32,990 bases of DNA from Alcanivoracaceae bacterium (GTDB lineage: Bacteria; Pseudomonadota; Gammaproteobacteria; Xanthomonadales; Marinicellaceae): contig JADGEI010000029.1 in assembly GCA_016744455.1 (NCBI GenBank), positions 1 to 32,990 on the forward strand, in the 5' to 3' direction. The number at the start of each line of letters is the position of its first letter. Within the stretch, counting starts at the first letter, position 1. Positions 14,459 through 23,975 of this stretch are shown here, piece by piece. Below the pieces are notes generated by a model. The model saw only the letters and a list, made by a program, of their open reading frames with translations. It was not told the origin of the DNA and ran no database searches. Made by a program: the position numbers and the translations under genes.

Positions 14459-17308
14459 GTGACCTCTTGGATTAAAACACAACAAAAAACCTCACCTTTT
14501 TTTGGCAGCAATTCTAGCTGGCTCGAATCATTTTATGATGATTATTTAACGGACAAAAGTAGCGTTTCAAGCGAGCTTCAACATTTATTTGATGACTTAA
14601 CAGATAATACTGGGGAAGATATTCGTCATTTACCAATTTTAGAACGCTTCGAAGCTGCCGCTCAATTACCTCTTACATCAAACGATTCTCAACAATCCGC
14701 TGAAGTCTTGCTTAAAGAAGCAAAAGTATTACGGTTAATTAATTCATATAGAGTGGCAGGACATAAACAAGCGGATGTTGACCCAATCAAATATCGTACA
14801 CGACCTGAGGTTCCTGATTTAGATCCAAGTTATTACGGCCTTGCAGACTCCGATATGGAGACCATGTTCTCAACTGGCTCACTAATTGCTCCAGACAGGA
14901 TGAAACTCAAAGATATAATTGCACTGCTTAAGCGAACTTACACTCATCACGTTGGGTGTGAGTACATGCATATAACTAATATTGCAGAACGTGAATGGAT
15001 ACACAAAAGACTTGAGAGCACAGCGGATAATTATCCAGCCAATGAAGACAAGAAACACCGTTTATTAGAAGAATTAACCAAGGCTGAAGGAATGGAGCGA
15101 TACCTTCATACAAAATATGTCGGTCAGAAAAGATTCTCCCTAGAAGGTGGAGATGTGTTAATTCCTCAATTATACGAATTAATACTACACTTAGGAAAAC
15201 AAGGGATTAAAGAAACTGTCATCGGCATGGCTCACCGTGGCAGATTAAATGTTCTTGTCAACTTACTTGGTAAATCTTCAAAAGAGCTTTTTAAAGAATT
15301 TGAAGGTGTTTATGATACTGAATTCGATCATATTAACTCAGGTGATGTAAAGTACCACATGGGTTTTTCCTCAGATATTCCAACCGAAAATGGTGATGTC
15401 CATGTTGCCTTGTCATTTAATCCATCACATTTAGAAATTATTAACCCCGTTGTATTGGGTTCAGCTAAAGCGCGTCAGTTTAGACGTAACAATGATGATC
15501 ATGGAGAACAAGTCTGCCCAGTATTAATTCATGGCGATGCAGCAATTGAAGGACAAGGAGTCAACATGGAATTGTTTAACATGTCGCAAGAAGAAGGTTA
15601 TTTTGTTGGTGGAACCATTCATATTGTAATCAATAATCAAATTGGTTTTACTACCACACATGCATTAGACCAAACTATGCCAGGTTATTGCACAGAAGTT
15701 GCGAAAATGGTGCAAGCGCCTATATTTCATGTAAATGGTGATGACCCTGAAGCCGTTACTTTCGTTACAGAACTGGCAGCTGATTTCAGAAAAGAATTCA
15801 GAAAAGACGTTGTTGTAGATATCGTCTGTTATCGCCGTCACGGACATAATGAGGCAGATGAGCCATCAGCTACACAACCTATAATGTACAAATTGATAAA
15901 AAAACACCCTACTCCAAGAAAAATCTATGCTGATAAGTTAATCCAAGAAGGCACTATCTTCAAAGAACATGCAGAAGTTCTGATTGAAGGTTATAGAGAC
16001 GCTCTTGACGAAGGACGTGAAGTCGTTGAAATAAGTAAAAACATTGTAAAAGATGAGTTATATGTCGACTGGTCTCCACATTTAGGTGCAGATTTAAAAG
16101 AACCCGTAACAACAGCTATTTCTCAAGAAAAATTTAATAACTATGCAAAAGCGATAACAACTATACCCGAAGGTTTTAAACCTCATAATCGAATTGTAAA
16201 GATTTACCAAGACAGAATAAAAATGATGAATGGTGAGTTAAAAATGGATTGGGGCTTTGCTGAAACAATGGCATATGCCAGCCTTTTGCAAGATGGATAC
16301 CAAATTCGTATAGACGGGCAAGATTCTCAACGTGGTACCTTTTTTCACCGCCATGCTGTTATTCATAACGTCTCACAAGATGAAAACTACATGCCTCTAG
16401 CCAAGCTACAAACAGGCAAAGCTAAAATTTCAATAATTAACTCAGTTTTATCTGAAGAAGCTGTTTTAGCATTTGAGTATGGTTACGCTACATCTGAACC
16501 CAACGCCCTTATTGTTTGGGAAGCCCAATTTGGTGATTTTGCTAATGGAGCACAAGTTGTAATCGACCAATTCATATCATCTGGTGAAGCCAAATGGGGA
16601 CGGTTTAGCGGCTTAGTAATGTTTTTACCTCATGGTTTTGAAGGTCAAGGGCCTGAACATTCTTCAGCCAGACTCGAAAGGTATCTACAACTATGTGCAG
16701 TTAATAATATGCAAGTTTGTATGCCTTCAACACCTGCACAAATGTTTCATATGCTTAGAAGACAGATGTTACGTAAGGTGAGAAAACCTCTAATTGTCAT
16801 GACACCAAAAAGCTTGTTACGATACAAAGGTTCTGCATCAACTCTAAAACATTTAACACAGGGTGAGTTTCAAAATGTCATCCCTGATAGACGGGTAGAA
16901 AACGATAAGGTGGAACGTGTTATTCTTTGCTCTGGAAAAGTCTACTATGACATCCTAAATGAATTAAACGATAATCCAGATAATACAGTTGCAGTCTTAC
17001 GTGTAGAACAGCTTTACCCATTCCCGAGGCAATTACTAATCAAATACATAAACAGTTACACAAACTGTAAAGTCTTTATCTGGTGTCAAGAAGAACCTAT
17101 TAATCAAGGTGCTTGGTTCCAAATCAGGCATCATTTAAAATACTGTATAAAAAATCATAAGCATGGTAATAAATTCCTACACTTTGCTGGAAGAAGGCAC
17201 TCACCTTCGCCAGCTGTTGGGTCCTCAAAAGCTCATGCAAAACAACAAACCCAACTGGTCAAAGAAGCTATCTCAGGCATCAATGGATCAGCAATAGACG
17301 CGGAGTAA
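14459..17308 (+). CDS. sucA: 2-oxoglutarate dehydrogenase E1 component
   Basis: This 949-residue thiamine-diphosphate enzyme compares with 933 in E. coli. It begins with the E1o N-terminal motif (SSWLESFYDDYLTDKSSVSSE) that docks E2 and E3. The catalytic core shows VIGMAHRGRLNVLVNLLGKS and the ThDP/Mg motif NGDDPEAV with INNQIGFTT. FHRHAVIHN and EAQFGDFANGAQVVIDQFIS form the transketolase-like half. It decarboxylates 2-oxoglutarate and transfers the succinyl group to lipoyl-SucB in the TCA cycle. Translation starts at GTG (14459) with TAGGAT about 10 bases upstream. sucB follows after 3 bases. Confidence 0.97.
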   Translation: MTSWIKTQQKTSPFFGSNSSWLESFYDDYLTDKSSVSSELQHLFDDLTDNTGEDIRHLPILERFEAAAQLPLTSNDSQQSAEVLLKEAKVLRLINSYRVAGHKQADVDPIKYRTRPEVPDLDPSYYGLADSDMETMFSTGSLIAPDRMKLKDIIALLKRTYTHHVGCEYMHITNIAEREWIHKRLESTADNYPANEDKKHRLLEELTKAEGMERYLHTKYVGQKRFSLEGGDVLIPQLYELILHLGKQGIKETVIGMAHRGRLNVLVNLLGKSSKELFKEFEGVYDTEFDHINSGDVKYHMGFSSDIPTENGDVHVALSFNPSHLEIINPVVLGSAKARQFRRNNDDHGEQVCPVLIHGDAAIEGQGVNMELFNMSQEEGYFVGGTIHIVINNQIGFTTTHALDQTMPGYCTEVAKMVQAPIFHVNGDDPEAVTFVTELAADFRKEFRKDVVVDIVCYRRHGHNEADEPSATQPIMYKLIKKHPTPRKIYADKLIQEGTIFKEHAEVLIEGYRDALDEGREVVEISKNIVKDELYVDWSPHLGADLKEPVTTAISQEKFNNYAKAITTIPEGFKPHNRIVKIYQDRIKMMNGELKMDWGFAETMAYASLLQDGYQIRIDGQDSQRGTFFHRHAVIHNVSQDENYMPLAKLQTGKAKISIINSVLSEEAVLAFEYGYATSEPNALIVWEAQFGDFANGAQVVIDQFISSGEAKWGRFSGLVMFLPHGFEGQGPEHSSARLERYLQLCAVNNMQVCMPSTPAQMFHMLRRQMLRKVRKPLIVMTPKSLLRYKGSASTLKHLTQGEFQNVIPDRRVENDKVERVILCSGKVYYDILNELNDNPDNTVAVLRVEQLYPFPRQLLIKYINSYTNCKVFIWCQEEPINQGAWFQIRHHLKYCIKNHKHGNKFLHFAGRRHSPSPAVGSSKAHAKQQTQLVKEAISGINGSAIDAE

Positions 17309-17311
17309 TAA

Positions 17312-18457
17312 ATGAGTATAGAAGTAAAAGTTCCAGTTTTACCAGAATCAGTCGCAGATGCAACCATTGCAACTTGGCATAAAAAAGTCGGTGATTTTGT
17401 CCAAAGAGATGAAAATATAGTTGATTTAGAAACCGATAAAGTGGTTTTAGAAGTACCTGCTCCTGTTGATGGTTATATTAGAGAAATAATTAAACCAGAA
17501 GGTGAAACTGTCACTTCAGACCAAGTACTGGCAAAATTTGAAGAAGGCGAAGCACCTGAGTCAAAAGGTCCTGTTGATTCTGAGACAAAAGAAGGGCATA
17601 AATCAGACCCTGTTGTAACTAAATCTTCAGTTGCTAATGGAGCAAGCCCTGCAGCCCGTAAAATAATGACAGAGAACGATATTGAACCATCCCAAATCAA
17701 AGGGACAGGTCGTGGTGGAAGAATTACCAAACCAAATGCCATGGATATCGCCAACACACCAATGGAAGAACGTGTTCCAATGTCTCGTTTACGCCAAATG
17801 ATTGCTGGTCGTATGATTGAAGCTCAATCAACTGCTGCAATGTTAACTTCGTTCAATGAAGTAGATTTACAGGCTGTAATGGATATCCGCAAAAAATACA
17901 AAGAAGAATTTATGGAAAAACACGGTGTCAAATTAGGCCTTATGTCCTTTTTTGTAAAAGCTGCAACAGAAGCCTTAAAGAAATTCCCAATCATTAATGC
18001 TGCTACAGAAGGAAATGATGTGATTTACCATAAAATGCATAACATTGGTATTGCCGTAGCATCTCCTCGTGGATTGGTAGTACCAGTATTAAAAAATACT
18101 GCAGCGATGAGCCTAGCAGATATTGATGGAGGCATTCGAGAGTATGCTCTAGCAGCTCGTGATGGAAAACTCGCAATGGATGATCTACAAGGAGGAACTT
18201 TTACTATAACAAATGGTGGCTCATTTGGATCATTGATGTCAACACCAATATTAAATACACCCCAAAGTGCTATTTTAGGCATGCATACAATTAAACAACG
18301 GCCAGTTGTTGTTGATGGTGAAATTGTTGCTCGCCCAATGATGTATTTAGCGCTAACCTATGACCACCGTATAATAGATGGCAAAGATGCCGTACTGTTT
18401 CTAGTCGCTGTTAAAGAAGCACTAGAAGACCCTGCTCGCATGCTACTTAATCTTTAG
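17312..18457 (+). CDS. sucB: Dihydrolipoyl succinyltransferase, E2 of 2-oxoglutarate dehydrogenase
   Basis: This 381-residue protein is slightly shorter than E. coli SucB (405). It has one N-terminal lipoyl domain with lipoylated Lys43 ([10 protein letters not shown]), a peripheral-subunit binding domain ([20 protein letters not shown], about 111-130) and a catalytic core ending [12 protein letters not shown], with His352 and Asp356 as active-site residues. The shortening falls in the linkers. It forms the core of the complex and makes succinyl-CoA. GGAG 8 bases before the ATG is the ribosome binding site, and the 3-base gap from sucA points to coupled translation. Confidence 0.96.
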   Translation: MSIEVKVPVLPESVADATIATWHKKVGDFVQRDENIVDLETDKVVLEVPAPVDGYIREIIKPEGETVTSDQVLAKFEEGEAPESKGPVDSETKEGHKSDPVVTKSSVANGASPAARKIMTENDIEPSQIKGTGRGGRITKPNAMDIANTPMEERVPMSRLRQMIAGRMIEAQSTAAMLTSFNEVDLQAVMDIRKKYKEEFMEKHGVKLGLMSFFVKAATEALKKFPIINAATEGNDVIYHKMHNIGIAVASPRGLVVPVLKNTAAMSLADIDGGIREYALAARDGKLAMDDLQGGTFTITNGGSFGSLMSTPILNTPQSAILGMHTIKQRPVVVDGEIVARPMMYLALTYDHRIIDGKDAVLFLVAVKEALEDPARMLLNL

Positions 18458-18466
18458 GAGAATACT

Positions 18467-19888
18467 ATGTCAGATAAATATGATGTTATTGTAATTGGTG
18501 GAGGCCCTGGCGGTTATGTTGCAGCAATTCGCGCTGCACAACTAGGCTTAAGTACTATCTGTGTAGACAACAACATAGGTAAAGATGGTAAACCCGCGCT
18601 TGGAGGTACCTGTCTTAATGTTGGTTGCATTCCATCAAAAGCTTTACTCGATTCATCGAAAAATTACGCACACATGCAACATGATTATAAAAATCATGGC
18701 ATTTCATTTGATAATGCTCGCATTGATATCAAAACTATGATCTCGCGTAAAGATAAAATTGTGAAACAATTTACTGGTGGGATAGCAGGCTTATTTAAAG
18801 CCAACAAAATCAAAGCTGCTCATGCAACGGGAACATTGATTGGTAATAATCAAGTAAAACTTACCAAGGGTGATGTAACAAAGGTTATTGAAGGAAACAA
18901 CATCATTATAGCCAGTGGCTCTATGCCCTTTTCCATTCCCAACGTTGAAATTGATAATCAATTAATCCTTGATAATGAAGGTGCTTTAAACATTGAAGAT
19001 ATACCTACTAAACTTGGCATTATTGGTGCGGGTGTAATTGGATTGGAAATGGCAAGTGTTTGGGGGCGTTTAGGATCTGAAATTGTTATTTTTGAGGCGA
19101 TGGATTCGTTATTGGCCGCTGCTGACAAAGACATAGCAAAGTTGGCAGGTCGCGAATTTAAAAAACAAAAAATGGATATTCGCCTTAAAACTTTTGTTAA
19201 ATCAGCACAAATCAAAGATGGAAAAGTCGAAGTAATTTATGAAAAAGATGGTGAGCAAACTAGTGAAATTTTCGATAAATTACTCGTTGCTGTTGGCAGA
19301 AAAGCTAATACTGACAACTTATTGGAAAACTCAAGTGGTGTAGAACTCACTGAACGAGGCCAAATTAAAGTTAACGAATTATGCCAAACAACTGCTGAAA
19401 ACGTGTGGGCAATTGGGGATGCTGTTGTTGGTCCAATGTTAGCTCATAAAGCCTCAGAAGAGGGCATAGCCGTTGCTGAACGTATTGCTGGACAACATGG
19501 TCATATCGATTTCAACACAGTTCCATGGGTTATTTATACAGAACCTGAAATGGCATGGGTTGGTAAAACTGAACAACAACTACAAGATGAAGGTATAGAT
19601 TACAATGTTGGTACTTTTCCTTTTGTTGCAATTGGACGAGCAGTTGCTATGAACCAGCCACAAGGTATGGTGAAACTATTAGCCGATAAAGAAACAGATA
19701 CTTTACTTGGAGCTCATATCATTGGTGCCAATGCTTCAGAACTTATTGCTGAATGCGTAGTTACTATGGAGTTTCAAGGTTGTGCTGAAGACTTAGCTAG
19801 AATTGTTCATGCACATCCTACACTTTCAGAAGCTGTTCATGAAGCTGCACTAAATGTTGATAAAAGAGCCATTCATAAAGTAAACTAA
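18467..19888 (+). CDS. lpdA: Dihydrolipoamide dehydrogenase (E3)
   Basis: This 473-residue flavoprotein has an FAD-binding GGGPGGYVAA (11-20), a redox disulfide C49/C54 in GGTCLNVGCIPSKAL, an NAD-binding GAGVIGLEM block near residue 187, and the C-terminal HAHPTLSEAVHEA with the catalytic His-Glu pair. It reoxidises the lipoyl groups of SucB with NAD+. Any pyruvate dehydrogenase or glycine cleavage complex of the cell may share it. It is 9 bases after sucB with AGGAG before the ATG. It ends the operon, with a terminator 21 bases on. Neither sucCD nor sdh is in this cluster. Confidence 0.97.
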   Translation: MSDKYDVIVIGGGPGGYVAAIRAAQLGLSTICVDNNIGKDGKPALGGTCLNVGCIPSKALLDSSKNYAHMQHDYKNHGISFDNARIDIKTMISRKDKIVKQFTGGIAGLFKANKIKAAHATGTLIGNNQVKLTKGDVTKVIEGNNIIIASGSMPFSIPNVEIDNQLILDNEGALNIEDIPTKLGIIGAGVIGLEMASVWGRLGSEIVIFEAMDSLLAAADKDIAKLAGREFKKQKMDIRLKTFVKSAQIKDGKVEVIYEKDGEQTSEIFDKLLVAVGRKANTDNLLENSSGVELTERGQIKVNELCQTTAENVWAIGDAVVGPMLAHKASEEGIAVAERIAGQHGHIDFNTVPWVIYTEPEMAWVGKTEQQLQDEGIDYNVGTFPFVAIGRAVAMNQPQGMVKLLADKETDTLLGAHIIGANASELIAECVVTMEFQGCAEDLARIVHAHPTLSEAVHEAALNVDKRAIHKVN

Positions 19889-19908
19889 TCTATTGCTAAC
19901 AAAATAAT

Positions 19909-19937
19909 GGGCAAAATATAAGTTTTGCCCTTTTTTT
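19909..19937 (+). terminator. Rho-independent terminator of sucAB-lpdA
   Basis: GGGCAAAA and TTTTGCCC form a perfect 8-bp stem around TATAAG, followed by seven T. It begins 21 bases after the lpdA stop. Confidence 0.93.
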
Positions 19938-20037
19938 ATTTCTCAAATAATTATAACTATAATTACACTGTTGATTAGTTTATACTTTATTTTTATAAAC
20001 CCACTAGAATTATTGAATTTCTGCTAAAAGAATAACG

Positions 20038-20066
20038 TTTAAATGTACATGAATTTATGGCATAAT
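20038..20066 (+). promoter_or_regulatory. Predicted promoter of the MASE1-GGDEF-EAL gene
   Basis: TTTAAA (20038-20043) and CATAAT (20061-20066) have 17-base spacing; the start would be near 20073. The gene is thus likely a single transcription unit after the lpdA terminator. Confidence 0.4.
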
Positions 20067-20108
20067 CAATAAACTATTGATGAGAAAATAATAATAAAAA
20101 TTAAAGCC

Positions 20109-23100
20109 GTGTATATTAAACAGAACATCCTAACATTTTCATTATACTTTTTGGTTACTTATACAGTTGTCAAATTATTTAATGACCCGTCACAAGCCAT
20201 ATTAATATGGCCTGCTGTTGGAATCGGTATTGTTACAGCATTAGTATGGGGTTACCGAGTTTTACCAGCATTGTATTTGTCGCAACTAGCTCTCAGTCTA
20301 GTCTTATATAACCATGATATTTCAAACTATGATTTTAAAGTATTTGCTATAGATAATGTGTTTGTTTTAATTGGGTTAATTAGATGCTATTTAGGCGCTT
20401 ATTTAATCAAGTCAATTATTGGTTACCCAAATTCACTTATTTCCAATCGAGCCATTTTCTATTTGTTTGCTTTAATTGGGCCAAGTATTACACTTATTAC
20501 TTCAGTATTAAATAGTAGTGTAAAATTTATATTTGGATTCCTTGAAACCTCCTCATTAACAAGCAATTTCATAGATTGGTGGTTTGGAGATTTATTAGGT
20601 TTTATTATTTTTGCACCTCTGACTATGGTACTTATAAGTCAACCAAAATCAATTTGGCGACCAAGACTTTATACACTTGCCTTGCCTGTCATAATTACGT
20701 TTACACTAATTTTGTTTATTTCAAATAAAACTCAAGAAAATGATTACACGCGCATCGCCGAAGAATTTAAAATAAAAAATGAACTAATTGTAACTAAAAT
20801 AAATCAAAAAATTAATTGGGTGAGTGACTTTATAGATGGAAGTTGGGCACACTTTTTATTACCAGGAGAAAAATACAAGACCATTGAACATTATTTCAAA
20901 TCTTATGATGGTAACGTTAACAACATCAGTACTATAATTTGGATTAATGATAATAAAATAGAGTACTATAATGCTTCAAAAGATATCCCTGATAACAAAT
21001 ATAATGCAATTAGATCATTAGATATTAAACAATACATTCAACAAACAAAGCGAAACAAATTAACCAACAAAACCCTATACAATGAAAAAATTCAGTCCTT
21101 TATAAACGTCTTTTATTATTCAAAGAAAAACCATGAAATGTCTGTTGTTGTTGTCCATGATATATTAAGCCTGTTAAAATCATTATTAAATGAATTTAAT
21201 ATCAAAAATATTAAAATTGACCTTACAATAAATAATAATAAAGCAAGTATAATTGATACTAAAGAATTAATGCATAAGAACGCACTAGCATTTAACTCCA
21301 ACATACTTTTTAATAATGAAAAATGGAAAATTACGTTCGTACCTACTGTAAATTATTTTAATAATAAAAAATCAAACTCAAATTCAATCATAGCTAAATT
21401 AGGTTTTTTGTTTACAGGTTTAATTGGCGCAATGTTATTAATTATAACCGGAAAAACAACTTTAACAAACATCAAGGTTAAAGAGAGGACATTAGATTTA
21501 GATACAAAAGTTAACCGTTTCATCAATCAAAAACAACAGTATTTTAAATTAATTGAGTTTCACCCTATTGTTTTATGGCGACAAGATATTGCTCGCAATC
21601 AGACTACCTACGTTAGCGAAAAAGTTGAAAGTATTTATGGTTATCCAGTTAGTCAATGGTTAGGCGATAAAGAGTTTTGGTTTAATCATATACACCATGA
21701 TGATTTAGAAATGGTTAAGAGTATCATCAATAAATCTATAAATGACAGGTCTCCATTTGAATTAGAGTATAGATTTATTAAGTCCGATTCATCAATTGCA
21801 TGGGTTAAAGATGTCGTTAACTTCAATAAAGATAAAAACAATAACCTGCAATTAGTCGGATTAATGATCGACATAACAGAAACTAAAGAAGCTCAAAAAG
21901 ATAAAAGCATAAGTGAGAGTAAATATAAAACACTATTTAAACATGCCTCAGATCCAATTATTATAATTGATTTAGATAATAAAGTTTTCAGAGATTACAA
22001 TGATAAAGCTGTTGATTTATTTGGATTAGATCAAATAATCGGAGAAGTTACAATCGCAGAATTTTCCCCTATCAAACAACCTGATGGCAGCATAAGTACA
22101 AATAGGTTAAAGAATTACTACAAACAATTAAATCAAAATGGGCATTGTCGTTTCGAATGGGTAATGAATGAAAAGACACATAAAAACATTATATGTAAAA
22201 TTAAAATAGTCAAACTACTTGTCGAAAACAGTAACCTAGCCATTGTAGATATAAATGATATAACTGAAAAACGCCTTCATGAAAAGAAAATTAATCAATT
22301 AGCCTATTATGACACCTTAACTTCCTTACCAAATAGAGACTATTTCTATTCGAAATTCTCCTACTTTCATAACAAAGCAATTGAAAATCAAAAATATGGG
22401 TGTGTCATATATCTTGATTTAGATAGATTTAAAATTCTTAACGATTCACTCGGGCATCAAGCAGGTGACACTTTGTTAAAAATGGTGAGTAAACGCATTC
22501 GGTTAGCATCAAAGAAAAGTGATTTTTGTGCGAGACTTGGTGGTGATGAATTTATCATCTTAACAAAAAAACTTGAAAATTCTATTGAATCAACTTTAGA
22601 GTCAAACCTTGTCAAATCTGAGCTTATTCTTGAAGCATTAAATGAACCCTATCAACTTGATGATTATGAACACTATATAACACCTAGTATAGGATTGTCA
22701 GTTTATCCTTCTGGCGATGCTTCAATCGATCAAATAATACATCAAGCTGACATTGCTATGTATGCATCAAAAGAAAAAGGTAAAAATACCATCACAGTTT
22801 ATCAGGATAAGATGGTCAAGCTGGTTGGTAAAAGATTAAAAATAGAAAAAGCAATTCGACAAGCTTTTGATAATAATGAGTTCAGATTATTCTATCAACC
22901 TCAGTTTAATAGCAACAGAAAAGTTGTTTCAGCAGAGGCTTTATTAAGATGGCATAAATTAGAAGAACTTAGTATAACAACTGAAGAACTCATTAGTTTA
23001 ATTGAGCAAATTGGATTAATACACGAGCTTGGCTATTGGGTCTTTGATCAAGCCTGCCAACAACTAGAAAATTGGCAAAAAAACGATCATACTATAGGCT

Positions 23101-23594
23101 CTATTGCTATTAATGTGAGCTCAAAACAATTTCATAGAAAACTTTTTGTAGAACAAATCAAAAGTGTTATAAACAGCTATGACATCTCACCTTCACAAAT
23201 AACAATTGAATTAACAGAAGCCGTAATTGTAGAAGATGTTGTTACTTTGATTAACAAATTAAATGAATTGCAAAGTTATGGAGTTAAAATTTCTTTAGAT
23301 GATTTTGGCACAGGTTATTCATCTCTCGCTTATTTAAAACATTTACCCATAAATCAACTTAAAATTGACCAGTTATTTGTCCATGATTTATCTAAAGAGG
23401 AATCTTCACAACATATCATTAAAACAATAATTGATTTAGCAAGATTAATGAAAATTGACCTTATTGTAGAAGGTATAGAATTGGAAGAACAATTTTCAAT
23501 TTTAAAAGATTTAGGTTGTGAGTACTTTCAAGGATTTTACTTTTCAAAAGCATTATCTGCAGAACAACTCATCAAGATAAAACACACACATTGA
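20109..23594 (+). CDS. MASE1-sensor-PAS-PAS-GGDEF-EAL c-di-GMP signalling protein
   Basis: This 1161-residue protein starts with a MASE1 multi-TM domain (about 1-205; ILIWPAVGIGIVTALVWGYR). An extracytoplasmic, CHASE-like region (about 215-425) and a further TM (about 430-450) follow. Two PAS domains come next (about 480-600 and 605-725; the first ends in LVGLMIDITETKEAQ). The GGDEF motif is intact (811-815), and the I-site position reads KKSD instead of RxxD. The EAL domain has E943-A-L plus SSKQF, ELTEAVIVED, DDFGTGYSS and EGIELEEQ, so phosphodiesterase activity is expected. It may make and degrade c-di-GMP, with sign set by the sensors. The GTG start has only a weak ribosome binding site. 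The input ligand is unknown. Confidence 0.92.
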   Translation: MYIKQNILTFSLYFLVTYTVVKLFNDPSQAILIWPAVGIGIVTALVWGYRVLPALYLSQLALSLVLYNHDISNYDFKVFAIDNVFVLIGLIRCYLGAYLIKSIIGYPNSLISNRAIFYLFALIGPSITLITSVLNSSVKFIFGFLETSSLTSNFIDWWFGDLLGFIIFAPLTMVLISQPKSIWRPRLYTLALPVIITFTLILFISNKTQENDYTRIAEEFKIKNELIVTKINQKINWVSDFIDGSWAHFLLPGEKYKTIEHYFKSYDGNVNNISTIIWINDNKIEYYNASKDIPDNKYNAIRSLDIKQYIQQTKRNKLTNKTLYNEKIQSFINVFYYSKKNHEMSVVVVHDILSLLKSLLNEFNIKNIKIDLTINNNKASIIDTKELMHKNALAFNSNILFNNEKWKITFVPTVNYFNNKKSNSNSIIAKLGFLFTGLIGAMLLIITGKTTLTNIKVKERTLDLDTKVNRFINQKQQYFKLIEFHPIVLWRQDIARNQTTYVSEKVESIYGYPVSQWLGDKEFWFNHIHHDDLEMVKSIINKSINDRSPFELEYRFIKSDSSIAWVKDVVNFNKDKNNNLQLVGLMIDITETKEAQKDKSISESKYKTLFKHASDPIIIIDLDNKVFRDYNDKAVDLFGLDQIIGEVTIAEFSPIKQPDGSISTNRLKNYYKQLNQNGHCRFEWVMNEKTHKNIICKIKIVKLLVENSNLAIVDINDITEKRLHEKKINQLAYYDTLTSLPNRDYFYSKFSYFHNKAIENQKYGCVIYLDLDRFKILNDSLGHQAGDTLLKMVSKRIRLASKKSDFCARLGGDEFIILTKKLENSIESTLESNLVKSELILEALNEPYQLDDYEHYITPSIGLSVYPSGDASIDQIIHQADIAMYASKEKGKNTITVYQDKMVKLVGKRLKIEKAIRQAFDNNEFRLFYQPQFNSNRKVVSAEALLRWHKLEELSITTEELISLIEQIGLIHELGYWVFDQACQQLENWQKNDHTIGSIAINVSSKQFHRKLFVEQIKSVINSYDISPSQITIELTEAVIVEDVVTLINKLNELQSYGVKISLDDFGTGYSSLAYLKHLPINQLKIDQLFVHDLSKEESSQHIIKTIIDLARLMKIDLIVEGIELEEQFSILKDLGCEYFQGFYFSKALSAEQLIKIKHTH

Positions 23595-23692
23595 CATGGT
23601 AAAATAGCACTGTAAACAAGTCATCATGTAACTTTATTGAAAAGCAATCTTGTTAAGTCATTACACCTAGACATTAAATAGGCGCTCTATAA

Positions 23693-23974
23693 TTATTTTA
23701 CTTTCTTAGACAGCTTCTTTATTGCTTTGTGCTTTTTAGAAGCTTTAGCAGCTATAGATGTGACTTCATTTAAGAGCTTTTTAGATTTTTCTTCAGATTG
23801 TTGTTTTTCAGCCAAGATCATTTTCTCTAAAGCTTTAATTTTTAACTTTGCTTTTTTTATTCTTTTTTCAGAGTTCTTGATTCTTTCAACTGCATCCTCA
23901 GCAAAACGTGCGGCATCTTCCGCACGTTTTATTGCATTCGCTAATTGTTGTTTCAAAGTTTCAACATCAGTCAT
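23693..23974 (-). CDS. Small coiled-coil protein downstream of ppk2
   Basis: Starting at the ATG at 23974 gives 93 residues: MTDVETLKQQL, then one long Lys/Glu/Ala-rich helix with heptad spacing (about 5-75) and a strongly basic tail (KASKKHKAIKKLSKKVK). A longer reading frame upstream overlaps ppk2 by 71 bases, but the internal ATG has AGGGA at the right distance and begins one base after the ppk2 stop, so translation is coupled to ppk2. No signal peptide or membrane segment is seen. I do not recognise a named family. The linkage and the basic tail suggest an accessory protein that binds polyphosphate, nucleic acid or the kinase itself; this is inference. Confidence 0.7.
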   Translation of the reverse strand: MTDVETLKQQLANAIKRAEDAARFAEDAVERIKNSEKRIKKAKLKIKALEKMILAEKQQSEEKSKKLLNEVTSIAAKASKKHKAIKKLSKKVK

Positions 23975-23975
23975 G

